Below are positions 1 to 7,389 of a stretch of 19,847 nt of DNA, in pieces (positions within the stretch are counted from its first letter, which is position 1; each line of letters begins with the position of its first letter). The stretch lies in assembly GCA_964385995.1 (NCBI GenBank), contig CAYLRF010000032.1, positions 1 to 19,847 on the forward strand. The letters run 5' to 3'. Made by a program: the position numbers and the translations under genes. The notes beneath the pieces were generated by a model. The model was not told the origin of the DNA and made no database searches. It saw nothing but the letters and a program-made list of their open reading frames with translations. This stretch comes from CAYLRF01 sp964385995 (lineage in GTDB: Bacteria; Bacillota; Clostridia; Lachnospirales; Lachnospiraceae).

Positions 1-304
1 GGCGAAAACTGAGTCCGACCAAATGCCGACGAAAGTCGAAAACAAATCGTGAGCCGGCGAATTGTGATGCCGGACGAAGGCGGCGGCGGGAATCCGTGAC
101 ATGATAAATTACGTGGAGAGCCGGCGAACTGTGTCGATAAAATTCGGGAGTAAACTTTCTAAGGCGCATTGATAACGTATACGCCAAAACGCGCCGGGAA
201 GACTCACGACCGTGTCAAATCCCGTGACGCGGGATGGCATAAGGGGTTTTAAGAGACACTTCGTATCTGACTCGGATAAAGATATCTGTAAGGAGGGAAA
301 AGCA
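1..304. other. Left-edge region without a convincing gene
   Basis: No reading frame here has both a ribosome binding site and a recognisable product. All three forward frames carry stops within the first 110 bases, so at most a short tail of an upstream gene could be present. The stretch does hold a direct repeat: the 16 bases at 51-66 recur at 118-133 with one mismatch (core GAGCCGGCGA), 67 bp apart. It lies just upstream of the possible small peptide gene at 305. I see no good -35/-10 pair. Confidence 0.5.
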
Positions 305-487
305 TTGCGTAAGAAATATGAGCGGGCCGAGATGGAGATAATTATGACGGATGATGAGATGGGGGACATCTTAACGAAATCCCCGGGAGGTGTGGAGCCC
401 GGAACGGACCCGTGGGATTGCGGAGGTTCCGGAGTGAGTTTGACAGCGTATAGCTGCGATAACGTTGATGATGAGCTGGACCGTTGA
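305..487 (+). CDS. Possible small peptide (60 aa), candidate secreted or modified peptide precursor
   Basis: A 60-residue product starting at TTG 305, preceded by a near-perfect Shine-Dalgarno AAGGAGG at 290-296 with 8 nt spacing. The same frame is open from GTG 212, but that start has no ribosome site. The product opens MRKKYERAEMEII, has an acidic centre (MTDDEMGDILTKS), then a Gly/Pro/Asp-rich tail with DPWDCGGSG and a second Cys in AYSCDN. No membrane segment or classical signal peptide is visible. From memory, short Lachnospiraceae proteins with a K-x-Y-E-x-x-x-M-E-hydrophobic opening and a variable Gly/Asp/Trp-rich tail are common and uncharacterised; this is unverified. The N-terminal leader-like and C-terminal core-like split is inferred. 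A peptide-handling cassette lies about 12 kb downstream, but nothing in the sequence ties the two. It could also be a chance frame. Confidence 0.45.
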   Translation: MRKKYERAEMEIIMTDDEMGDILTKSPGGVEPGTDPWDCGGSGVSLTAYSCDNVDDELDR

Positions 488-578
488 ACGTCTGATAAAT
501 GACAGATAGGTAACTGTTACTTAACCGTTCCAAATAACCATTGCCATATCGGTGGGCAGAAGAAACAAAAATGCCTTA

Positions 579-1511
579 CTATGTCCGGACCGGTTCACCT
601 TCAAAACAGCGGTTGTTCATTTTATACCAAAAGGGAACGCGCGGGCCCGAGTGTTTGATTGCGTCGGCCGCGCCGTCAAACATATGAAGCGTGTCCGCGC
701 GATCCTCATCGTTTTTCACGCCTACCGTGAAGGCATAGAGCATTTCCGCGAGCATGTAATAATGGTACATTTCCCAGAAGTCATCCGGCACTGTTTCCCC
801 GAAATATTCATCCATCTGTCCCAACGCGAAGGGAACGCTGCTGATGGCGCTTACCCCCACTCCGGTCATGGAAAGATACGGATCCGTCATGCCGCATGTC
901 TGAAAATCTATGACGTATAATTCTCCGTCCGGAGATATGACCATATTATCCGTCTGGAAATCCTCATGCATTAACGCGGTGGGACGCCTGCCGATACAGC
1001 GCCACTGTGTCCGCAGATATGAAATAACCGCGCCGTCCCCGTCAAAGGTATATCCGCACTTACGGTAAAGCCCGATATAGCGCTCCACACGTTCCCGGTA
1101 GCACTCGGCCCATTTAAAGGAGGCGGGCTTACTGTCGATCGTTTCCATGTGTCTCAGGATCTTCGCCGCTTTTCGGCCGAACGAGTATTGCCGGGCGGCG
1201 CTTAAGTCCTTCATCGCCGCCTTCGCCTCCGTGCCGTCACACCACGAAAGAAGCTGATATACGCTTTTCCCGTTTTCGCAAACGCCGAAGGAAATAGGGA
1301 GAGACATCTTCATGCCGGTGGCCGACATTCTTTTAACGATATCAAACTCGCGCCGTTTTTCCTCATAGAGTGAAATATCCGACACGCGAAGCAGCAATCG
1401 CTTCCCCTCCTTCGTTTCCACGTAATACTTCTTATCGCCCGAACAGCCTTTATGAATAAGCTCCGCTTTCGCGAATGTGTCGAAACCGGGAATGTCGTTC
1501 ATGTTTTCCAT
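579..1511 (-). CDS. APH-family small-molecule phosphotransferase (310 aa)
   Basis: Member of the aminoglycoside phosphotransferase / choline kinase-like fold, which transfers a phosphate from ATP to a hydroxyl of a small molecule. The catalytic loop is clear: LMHEDFQTDN puts the Brenner-type His at 182, catalytic Asp at 184 and Asn at 189. The metal-binding Asp is at 202 in YVIDFQTCG, followed by the usual DPY. The second residue of the loop is Glu (HED) rather than the common Gly (HGD). An N-terminal ATP-lobe segment with GCSGDKKYYVE and LLLRVSD is also typical. Length is normal for the family. The substrate cannot be told from sequence; most chromosomal Clostridia members are not proven resistance enzymes. 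The start may be ATG 1511 or the third-codon-later ATG 1502, which is better spaced from AGAGG. It is a single gene facing the small peptide gene, with its own promoter upstream. Confidence 0.85.
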   Translation of the reverse strand: MENMNDIPGFDTFAKAELIHKGCSGDKKYYVETKEGKRLLLRVSDISLYEEKRREFDIVKRMSATGMKMSLPISFGVCENGKSVYQLLSWCDGTEAKAAMKDLSAARQYSFGRKAAKILRHMETIDSKPASFKWAECYRERVERYIGLYRKCGYTFDGDGAVISYLRTQWRCIGRRPTALMHEDFQTDNMVISPDGELYVIDFQTCGMTDPYLSMTGVGVSAISSVPFALGQMDEYFGETVPDDFWEMYHYYMLAEMLYAFTVGVKNDEDRADTLHMFDGAADAIKHSGPRVPFWYKMNNRCFEGEPVRT

Positions 1512-1553
1512 CCTCTACCCTTTCCCGACGCACATTAGCGCGTCATCATATCC

Positions 1554-1581
1554 ACTATACCGACATTCAATGAAAAATCAA
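1554..1581 (-). promoter_or_regulatory. Promoter of the APH-family gene
   Basis: On the minus strand TTGATT (+ strand 1576-1581), a 16-bp spacer and TATAGT (+ strand 1554-1559) resemble a sigma-A promoter. It would start transcription about 35 nt before the ATG at 1511. The same two hexamers recur ahead of argG with a 17-bp spacer. Confidence 0.5.
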
Positions 1582-1732
1582 GAGGTGAAACTAATTAGCG
1601 GCGCAGGAGAAATGCGGCATATAGAAGATGAAGTTTTCCCCCTCTCAGAAAAATGAGGGTCGTGGGCGAACATAGATTGTTGCTCTGCCCCAAAACCCGG
1701 TCTCTTCGGAGCTGTTTGGGACGCGCCCGGCG

Positions 1733-1761
1733 TTGCGCTTTCATTTTCAAAGTGATAAAAT
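1733..1761 (+). promoter_or_regulatory. Possible promoter of the CarD-like gene
   Basis: TTGCGC (1733-1738), 17 bp, then TAAAAT (1756-1761). The -10 is good (5 of 6), while the -35 keeps only TTG. It would give a leader of about 155 nt before ATG 1923, and that leader contains the palindrome at 1799-1814. Confidence 0.3.
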
Positions 1762-1798
1762 ACAGGCATCGGTTCGGCGCCGAGGGGCAGGGTTGTGT

Positions 1799-1814
1799 GT
1801 CCGATGTATCGGAC
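1799..1814. repeat. Perfect 7-bp inverted repeat with 2-nt centre
   Basis: GTCCGATGTATCGGAC reads as GTCCGAT-GT-ATCGGAC. It sits in the gene-free stretch between the APH-family gene and the CarD-like gene, downstream of the possible promoter. The form fits a dimeric regulator site; no T-run follows, so it is not a terminator. The rest of 1582-1922 shows nothing else I can support. Confidence 0.4.
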
Positions 1815-1922
1815 TTTTGGCAAGACCTTTAAGAGAATGAGGGCGGTATAAGAGCATACTTCTTTGGAACCCCCGGATGCTTTGGCAACGCGGGAGTGTC
1901 AATCAGGAAAGACGGTACTGTC

Positions 1923-2450
1923 ATGTTTCAGATTAACGACACCATTATGTACGGCACACAGGGAATCTGCACTATAACGGATATCACCGAGAAAAGCTTT
2001 ATGGGCTCCAAGAAGGAATATTTCGTCCTGAAACCCTTAAACAGCGCGAAAGCCACGTTCTTCGCTCCGAAAGACAGCGACAAAGCCGCGTCCAAGATGA
2101 GATCCCTCCTTTCACAGGAAGAGGTCTACAGTCTGATCGATAAGATACCCGACCAGAAGCCGAATTGGATAGAGAACGAGAACGAGCGTAAGGATGAATA
2201 TAAAAGGATCATAGCTGGCGGCGATCATCTGGAGCTTATCGGGATGATCAAGGCCATTTACCGGCATAAGGAGAAACGCGAGGCGGACGGCAAGCATCTT
2301 TATCTCTCGGACGAGCGCTTCGTGAAGGAGGCAGAGCGGATACTTTACGAGGAATTTCAGTATGTGCTTGATATTTCACGCGACGAGCTGTTATCTTACA
2401 TAGAAAGCCGGATACGTAAGGCCGCCGAAGAGAACGGGAACGACGCGTGA
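1923..2450 (+). CDS. CarD-like (CdnL/TRCF-type) transcription regulator
   Basis: A 175-residue protein with the CarD_CdnL_TRCF N-terminal domain (about residues 1-60). It opens FQINDTIMYGTQGICTITDI, has the YFVLKPL strand typical of the family, and continues into a helical C-terminal half. Family members bind the RNA polymerase beta lobe and stabilise open promoter complexes; in Firmicutes several short paralogues often exist, so the exact promoters affected are unknown. I prefer ATG 1923 because relatives begin at this Met-Phe-x-Ile motif and an AGGAAAG lies about 11 nt upstream. The frame is also open from GTG 1896 (184 aa). The gene is monocistronic and ends before a strong terminator at 2543-2576. 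Confidence 0.85.
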   Translation: MFQINDTIMYGTQGICTITDITEKSFMGSKKEYFVLKPLNSAKATFFAPKDSDKAASKMRSLLSQEEVYSLIDKIPDQKPNWIENENERKDEYKRIIAGGDHLELIGMIKAIYRHKEKREADGKHLYLSDERFVKEAERILYEEFQYVLDISRDELLSYIESRIRKAAEENGNDA

Positions 2451-2542
2451 TTTTTAAGGCGCTGTGTAGCCGACGCTTTGGTCCGCGCGGGCGAAAGCAT
2501 ATTTACGCGATGAGGCGAAGAGCTGTTAAGTATGAGACATCT

Positions 2543-2576
2543 CCTTGACAGAACCCGGATTCTGCCAAGGTTTTTT
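2543..2576 (+). terminator. Intrinsic terminator after the CarD-like gene
   Basis: Arms CCTTGACAGAA (2543-2553) and TTCTGCCAAGG (2560-2570) pair over 11 positions with one A/C mismatch around a six-base loop. Six T follow at 2571-2576. This should end transcription of the CarD-like gene and separate it from the trp operon. Confidence 0.85.
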
Positions 2577-2626
2577 ATTGTGGGGAGACATTTTGACACA
2601 AGAGCGACTTAAAAGGTTCACGCCTG

Positions 2627-2726
2627 NNNNNNNNNNNNNNNNNNNNNNNNNNNNNNNNNNNNNNNNNNNNNNNNNNNNNNNNNNNNNNNNNNNNNNNNNN
2701 NNNNNNNNNNNNNNNNNNNNNNNNNN
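2627..2726. other. Assembly gap (100 N) with duplicated 55-bp flanks
   Basis: Exactly 100 N. The 55 bases before it (2572-2626) and after it (2727-2781) are identical, so the two contigs overlap by 55 bp and were not merged. The true sequence probably has one copy and no missing bases, which would make the real terminator-to-trpE distance about 155 bp shorter. Confidence 0.9.
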
Positions 2727-2809
2727 TTTTTATTGTGGGGAGACATTTTGACACAAGAGCGACTTAAAAGGTTCACGCCTGTTTTCCTGATTTCATGACT
2801 TTTAGGGCG

Positions 2810-2942
2810 CGGGATCGTCAGTTAATTCGGGGACCGACAGACAATTCGGAGACCGACAGTTAATTTAGGGATCGACAGTTAATTCGGGGACCGACAGTTA
2901 ATTTAGGGATCGACAGTTAATTTAGGGATCGACAGATAATTC
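2810..2942 (+). repeat. Tandem array, seven 19-bp units, ahead of trpE
   Basis: Seven head-to-tail units start at 2810, 2829, 2848, 2867, 2886, 2905 and 2924. The consensus is AGGGATCGACAGTTAATTT, with variation mainly at AGGGAT/GGGGAC and a final T/C. There are no spacers, so it is not a CRISPR array. Nineteen is not a multiple of three, so it is not a coding repeat. The array ends 8 bp before the upstream ATG and 47 bp before the preferred trpE start, so it lies in the promoter or leader of the trp operon. It may be an operator array or a neutral VNTR. Confidence 0.92.
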
Positions 2943-2989
2943 AAAATTACATGGCGAAGGCGGCAAAAGGCGCGAAAAAAGAGGTGAGT

Positions 2990-4462
2990 ATGGACGTATT
3001 TCCGTCACTGGAAGAAGTAAAGAAAATATCGGATGAGGGAAAGTACGACGTGCTCCCCGTAAGCACGGAAATCCTCTCGGACTTTATCACGCCCATCGAG
3101 GCCATGCGGATTTTAAAAAACGCTTCCGACCACTGTTATATGCTGGAGTCGGCGCGGACGGATGACAGATGGGGACGGTATACGTTTCTGGGCTTCGATC
3201 CGAAAGAGGAGATTACCTGCATAGACGGAAGGATGCGGATAGGCGACAGGGAATTTGTCACATCGGATCCCTCATCGCATATAAGAGAAATCCTCTCCCG
3301 GTATAAAAGCCCGCGATTTGACTATCTGCCTTCGTTTACCGGAGGTCTGGTGGGATATTTCGCTTATGATTATCTGGGATACAGCGAGCCTTCCATACGG
3401 CGTGTGACAGATGACGCCGAGCATTTTAAGGATGTTGACCTTATGCTTTTTGATAAGGTGATAGCCTTCGACAACCTGCGACAAAAGATTATTTTGATGG
3501 TGAACATGCCGCTTGACGACGTGGATGCGGGTTATAAAAAGGCCGCCGATGATCTCGCAATGTTGGCGCGTCTTTTGCGCGGGGGAAAAAAGAAAAAGGA
3601 GCCGCCCTCGAGGATCACGGGCGATGTGGAGACACTTTTTGAGCGCGACGCTTTTTGCCGTATGGTAAATGAGGGGAAACGTCATATCAAAGAGGGCGAC
3701 ATATTTCAGATAGTGCTCTCAAACCGTCTTTCCGCCCCGTTTGAGGGAAGTCTCTTTAACACGTACCGTATGCTGCGCACCATCAATCCCTCGCCGTATA
3801 TGTTCTATCTCTCCGGTACGGACGTGGAGGTGGCGGGGGCTTCTCCGGAGACACTGGTTAAGCTTGAAAACGGCGTGCTTCACACGTTTCCGCTCGCGGG
3901 TACGAGGCCGAGGGGCAGGACACCGAAGGAAGACGCGCTTCTTGAGAAAGAGCTTCTGGCAGATGAAAAGGAACTCGCCGAGCACAATATGCTGGTGGAT
4001 CTGGGAAGAAACGATCTCGGGAGAGTCAGCAGATTCGGCAGCGTGAAGGTGGAAAAACTGCATATGATCGAGCGCTTTTCCCACGTAATGCACATAGGCT
4101 CCACGGTGAGGGGGATTATCAGGGAAGATAAGGACGCGCTGGACGCCATAGAGGCCGTGTTGCCCGCGGGGACGCTATCCGGCGCGCCGAAGATAAGGGC
4201 CTGCCAGCTGATAGGCGAGCTGGAGGGCAATAAGCGCGGTATCTACGGAGGAGCCATAGGTTACATAGATTTCACCGGCAATATGGACGCCGGTATCGCC
4301 ATACGCATAGCTTATAAGAAAAACGGCAGGGTATTCGTAAGAAGCGGCGCCGGCATCGTGGCTGATTCCGTGCCCGAAAGGGAGTATGAGGAGTGCCTGA
4401 ATAAAGCGAGAGCCACGCTGAAGGCTCTGAGGCTCTCTTCAAGCGGGGAGGAGACGGCGTGA
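2990..4462 (+). CDS. trpE: Anthranilate synthase component I
   Basis: TrpE (490 aa) converts chorismate to anthranilate using ammonia delivered by TrpG, the first committed step of tryptophan synthesis. The tryptophan-binding LES motif at residues 52-54 suggests normal feedback inhibition. The chorismate-binding domain is complete: GASPETLV, PLAGTRPRG, ADEKELAEHNMLVDLGRNDL, HIGSTVRG, LPAGTLSGAPKIRA (391-404) and YGGAIGYI. I choose ATG 2990 because AGAGGTG sits 5 nt upstream and the next residues (PSLEEVKK) match the usual TrpE opening. The frame is open from ATG 2951, which adds a Lys/Ala-rich 13 residues and has no ribosome site. It is first in the operon, and its stop overlaps the GTG start of trpG, as expected for subunits made in equal amounts. 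A 7 x 19 bp repeat array lies immediately upstream. Confidence 0.97.
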   Translation: MDVFPSLEEVKKISDEGKYDVLPVSTEILSDFITPIEAMRILKNASDHCYMLESARTDDRWGRYTFLGFDPKEEITCIDGRMRIGDREFVTSDPSSHIREILSRYKSPRFDYLPSFTGGLVGYFAYDYLGYSEPSIRRVTDDAEHFKDVDLMLFDKVIAFDNLRQKIILMVNMPLDDVDAGYKKAADDLAMLARLLRGGKKKKEPPSRITGDVETLFERDAFCRMVNEGKRHIKEGDIFQIVLSNRLSAPFEGSLFNTYRMLRTINPSPYMFYLSGTDVEVAGASPETLVKLENGVLHTFPLAGTRPRGRTPKEDALLEKELLADEKELAEHNMLVDLGRNDLGRVSRFGSVKVEKLHMIERFSHVMHIGSTVRGIIREDKDALDAIEAVLPAGTLSGAPKIRACQLIGELEGNKRGIYGGAIGYIDFTGNMDAGIAIRIAYKKNGRVFVRSGAGIVADSVPEREYEECLNKARATLKALRLSSSGEETA

Positions 4463-5028
4463 TTCTGATTATTGACAATTATGACAGCTTTTCCTACAAT
4501 CTCTACCAGATGACCGGGGAGATTTCCCCCGATGTCAGGGTGGTAAGAAACGATGCCGTCACGGTAAGCGAGATAAGGGATATGCGGCCGGATCACATCA
4601 TCTTATCTCCGGGACCCGGAAGGCCGGAGGATGCCGGCATCACGGTGCGGGCGGTAAGGGAACTTAAGGGATTCGCGCCCATCCTCGGCGTCTGTCTGGG
4701 ACATCAGGCCATACTTTACGCGTTCGGCGCGAATATTACCTACGCGAAGAGACTTATGCACGGGAAGCAGTCTCAGACAAGGATAGATATCACCTGTCCT
4801 CTCTTTAGGGGCTGCGAAGAAGTGATACCTGTCGCGAGATATCACTCTCTGGCGGTAGAGGCCGCGACCGTCCCGGACGAGATGAAGATAATCGCCACGG
4901 CCGATGACGGGGAAATCATGGGCGTAAGTTATCCGCGATATCGGATTTTCGGACTGCAGTTTCACCCGGAGTCGATCCTGACGCCCGACGGCGCGAAGAT
5001 ACTTAAAAATTTCCTGGAGATATCGTAA
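4459..5028 (+). CDS. trpG: Anthranilate synthase component II, glutamine amidotransferase
   Basis: TrpG (189 aa) hydrolyses glutamine and passes ammonia to TrpE. It is a class I glutamine amidotransferase with the nucleophile Cys79 in GVCLGHQAI, the catalytic His169 and Glu171 in FHPES, and the oxyanion-loop motif SPGPGRPEDAG at about 50-60. The length matches stand-alone TrpG; it is not fused to TrpD as in enterobacteria. It starts with GTG inside the trpE stop (GTGA overlap), so translation is probably coupled. The PabA/TrpG ambiguity known in some Bacillus species cannot be excluded, but the place in the operon makes TrpG the main role. It is followed by an unusually long gap before trpD. 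Confidence 0.96.
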   Translation: MILIIDNYDSFSYNLYQMTGEISPDVRVVRNDAVTVSEIRDMRPDHIILSPGPGRPEDAGITVRAVRELKGFAPILGVCLGHQAILYAFGANITYAKRLMHGKQSQTRIDITCPLFRGCEEVIPVARYHSLAVEAATVPDEMKIIATADDGEIMGVSYPRYRIFGLQFHPESILTPDGAKILKNFLEIS

Positions 5029-5373
5029 ACGCGTGGTGTGTCAGACGCGGGAAGGCATTTTAATCCGCGCGCGCAGTCCGAAACGGGAGGCTGTCCGTCC
5101 GATAATTAAAAACGAAGCGCGGGATATGCCATACAGCGACGAATCGCGCGTGTATATACCGCATAACGCAATCAAGGCGATATCAAGGCTTATCGACGCG
5201 GGAGCGGCAAATCGCGCACATACATACCGCATAACATTCATATGACACGGAAATTACAAAGGTAAATCAAACTGCACATCGCGCGTATATATCACATCAC
5301 GAAGGCAGCGATGACATAAATGAAGGTTTCGAGTCCCGCGGGTCCGGAGAATAACAGAACAGAGAAAAAGAAA
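5029..5373. repeat. Gene-free stretch with diverged repeats spaced about 67 bp
   Basis: No supported gene. A 25-bp element at 5143-5167 recurs at 5211-5235 with 21 of 25 matches (common parts ATCGCGC and ATACCGCATAAC). A further diverged copy begins at 5278. Spacings are 68 and 67 bp. The stretch separates trpG from trpD in an otherwise overlapping operon. I see no terminator and no convincing promoter in it. Confidence 0.55.
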
Positions 5374-5535
5374 GTAAGAGATCCAAAGAAATAAAAGAAC
5401 AGGGAAACAGCAAACAGAAAATAAGGGATCCAAGGAAATAAAGGAACAGGAAAACAAAAAAGTAAGAGATCTAAGGAAATAAAAGAACAGGAAAACAGCA
5501 AATAAGAGATTCAGGGAAATAAAAAGTATAAGGAG
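5374..5535 (+). repeat. Four degenerate purine-rich tandem units before trpD
   Basis: Units begin at 5374, 5421, 5462 and 5502 (lengths about 47, 41, 40 and a partial 34). Shared core: TAAGAGATCCAAGGAAATAA followed by AGAACAGGAAAACA. The strand is almost pure A/G, unlike the surrounding genes. The last partial unit runs into the trpD ribosome site, AAGGAGAT. The opposite strand gives a Phe/Leu/Cys/Ser-rich open frame, which is only a consequence of the composition. Confidence 0.8.
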
Positions 5536-5545
5536 ATGAGAGTAC

Positions 5546-6565
5546 ATGATCAGGGAAGCGATAGTGAAACTCGTTGACAAAAAGGATCTCACCTATGACG
5601 AGGCGTTCGCCGTGATGAATGAGATCATGAGCGGCGATACGACGCCGACACAAAACGCGGCTTTTCTCGCCGCGATGTCTACCAAAAGCGCCAAGGCGGA
5701 GACGACGGATGAGATAGCGGGCTGCGCCGCCGCCATGCGCTCTCACGCCACGAAGGTCGAGACGGGCACGGACGTTTTCGAGATCGTCGGAACCGGCGGC
5801 GACAATGCCTCAAGTTTCAACATATCCACCACGGCGGCGCTCGTCGCGGCGGCGGGCGGCATGAAGGTCGCCAAACACGGTAACCGGGCCGCGTCCTCAA
5901 AATGCGGCACCGCCGACTGCCTGGAGGCTTTGGGAGTAAATATTTCGCAAAGTCCCGAAAAGTGCGTCGAGCTTTTAAATGAAGTCGGGATATGCTTTTT
6001 CTTCGCGCAAAAATATCACGCTTCCATGAAATATGTCGGGCCGATCCGCAAAGAGCTGGGGATCCGCACTGTCTTTAACATCTTAGGACCCCTTACGAAT
6101 CCCGCGAGTCCCTCCATGCAGCTTTTGGGCGTCTACGACGAGTATCTCGTGGAGCCGCTGGCGCAGGTTCTCATAAGTCTCGGAGTGAAAAGAGGCATGG
6201 TGGTTTACGGCCTTGATAAGCTGGATGAGATATCCTTAAGCTCTCCCACGAAGATATGCGAGATCAAAGACGGATGGTTTAAGACATACGTGACGGCGCC
6301 GGAGGATTTTGGCCTTACGCGTTGCAGTAAAGATGATCTCACGGGCGGCACTCCCGAGGAGAACGCGCGCATAACGACGGATATTTTAAAGGGCGAAAAA
6401 GGACCAAAAAGGGATGTGACGCTCATGAACGCCGGGGCGGCGCTTTACATAGGAGGAAAGGCGGACACCGTGGCGGACGGAATCCGTCTGGCGGCCGGGA
6501 TAATCGACTCGGGCGAGGCATATAAGACCTTGCAAAAGTTTATCGAAGTTTCCAATCGCCCGTAG
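5546..6565 (+). CDS. trpD: Anthranilate phosphoribosyltransferase
   Basis: TrpD (339 aa) joins anthranilate and PRPP to give phosphoribosyl-anthranilate, the second pathway step. The PRPP/pyrophosphate loop GTGGD is at residues 82-86, followed by NASSFNISTTAA and the KHGNRAASSKCGTADCLEALG segment that lines the anthranilate site. The N-terminal helical domain and full length match the family. ATG 5546 is preceded by AAGGAGAT. The gene is separated from trpG by 517 bp of repeat-rich DNA and from trpC by 29 bp. The operon may therefore carry an internal promoter or a processing site before trpD, but none is visible. Confidence 0.97.
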   Translation: MIREAIVKLVDKKDLTYDEAFAVMNEIMSGDTTPTQNAAFLAAMSTKSAKAETTDEIAGCAAAMRSHATKVETGTDVFEIVGTGGDNASSFNISTTAALVAAAGGMKVAKHGNRAASSKCGTADCLEALGVNISQSPEKCVELLNEVGICFFFAQKYHASMKYVGPIRKELGIRTVFNILGPLTNPASPSMQLLGVYDEYLVEPLAQVLISLGVKRGMVVYGLDKLDEISLSSPTKICEIKDGWFKTYVTAPEDFGLTRCSKDDLTGGTPEENARITTDILKGEKGPKRDVTLMNAGAALYIGGKADTVADGIRLAAGIIDSGEAYKTLQKFIEVSNRP

Positions 6566-6594
6566 GAGCAGGATAAAACGGAGATTTCTTCAAA

Positions 6595-7389
6595 GTGACC
6601 GTACTGGATGAGATAGCGGATTACGCGAGATACCGCGTGAGCGCCGCGAAGAGGGAAATCGGCGCGGATGAGATGCGGCGCATGGCTTTTGACCTCCCGA
6701 AAGGGGATTTCGCGTTCGAGAAGGCCATCGGGAAAAACCGGGGAAAGCACCTCGCCTTTATCTGCGAGTGCAAGAAGGCGTCTCCCTCAAAGGGGGTCAT
6801 TTCTCCCGATTTTCCGTATATGCGGATAGCGAGGGACTACGAGGAGGGCGGCGCGGACGCCGTCTCGGTGCTCACGGAGCCGAAGTGGTTTTTTGGAGAT
6901 GACAGGTATCTTCGGGAAATAGCGAAAAGCGTTTCCGTACCGTGTCTTCGCAAGGATTTTGTCGTGGATGAGTATATGATCCACGAAGCGAAAGTCCTGG
7001 GCGCGGACGCGGTTCTTCTTATCTGCTCCATCTTAGGTGAGGAGCGTCTTAAAGAATACATAAAGGTCTGCGACGCGCTCGGGATATCGGCCCTTACTGA
7101 GGCGCATGATGAGGACGAGGTTCTGATGGCGCTTAACGCGAATGCGCGTGTGATAGGCGTAAATAACCGTAATCTTAAGGATTTCACCGTGGATACGCGA
7201 AACGCCGCCGCTTTAAGAAGTCTTGTCCCAGGAGACGTCCTCTTCGTGTCGGAAAGCGGCATAAAAAGCCTCGACGACGTGAGGGAAGCCGTGAAAATCG
7301 GGGCCGACGCGGTGCTTGTCGGGGAGGCGCTGATGAGGCGTGATGACAGAAAAGAGCTTCTCGCGAAGTTTAAAGAGGCCGCGTCATGA
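6595..7389 (+). CDS. trpC: Indole-3-glycerol-phosphate synthase
   Basis: TrpC (264 aa) closes the pyrrole ring of CdRP to form indole-3-glycerol phosphate. The (beta/alpha)8 barrel carries the usual signature: ECKKASPSKG with Glu58, Lys60 and the phosphate-side Lys66; LTEPKWFFGDD; LRKDFVVDEYMI with the catalytic Lys; LTEAHDEDE; GVNNRNLKDF; and VSESGI near the end. It starts at GTG 6595 with GGAGA about 10 nt upstream. It is a single-function enzyme, not fused to TrpF, and its stop overlaps the trpF start by 4 bp (ATGA). Confidence 0.97.
   Translation: MTVLDEIADYARYRVSAAKREIGADEMRRMAFDLPKGDFAFEKAIGKNRGKHLAFICECKKASPSKGVISPDFPYMRIARDYEEGGADAVSVLTEPKWFFGDDRYLREIAKSVSVPCLRKDFVVDEYMIHEAKVLGADAVLLICSILGEERLKEYIKVCDALGISALTEAHDEDEVLMALNANARVIGVNNRNLKDFTVDTRNAAALRSLVPGDVLFVSESGIKSLDDVREAVKIGADAVLVGEALMRRDDRKELLAKFKEAAS

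Noticed and set aside
1570..1656. 28-codon forward ORF starting ATG AAA AAT CAA
   Set aside because: No Shine-Dalgarno before it, it overlaps the APH-family promoter, and the product is not recognised.
1578..1823. 81-codon minus-strand frame between the APH-family gene and carD-like gene
   Set aside because: It has a TTG start with a poorly spaced ribosome site, no recognised domain, and covers the likely CarD-like promoter and palindrome.
2594..2754. TTGACA at two places as promoters of trpE
   Set aside because: Both are copies of the same contig-end sequence, and no -10 element lies 16-18 bp downstream.
2810..2942. CRISPR-like array
   Set aside because: The 19-bp units are joined directly with no spacers, and no cas gene is in the window.
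2451..2989. Trp leader peptide/attenuator or T-box ahead of trpE
   Set aside because: There is no short ORF with consecutive TGG codons, no T-box GGTGG core and no terminator after 2576. The gap is an overlap, so nothing large should be hidden.
5033..5245. 70-codon forward frame after trpG
   Set aside because: No ribosome site or recognisable domain, and it runs through the diverged 67-bp repeats.
5340..5535. TRAP-type (G/U)AG repeat target upstream of trpD
   Set aside because: The purine units give irregularly spaced AG triplets, not the regular 4-6 nt step that TRAP needs, and no mtrB-like gene is seen.
5254..5592. Minus-strand frame rich in Phe, Leu, Cys and Ser
   Set aside because: It is the complement of the purine repeat array; the hydrophobic look comes from base composition.
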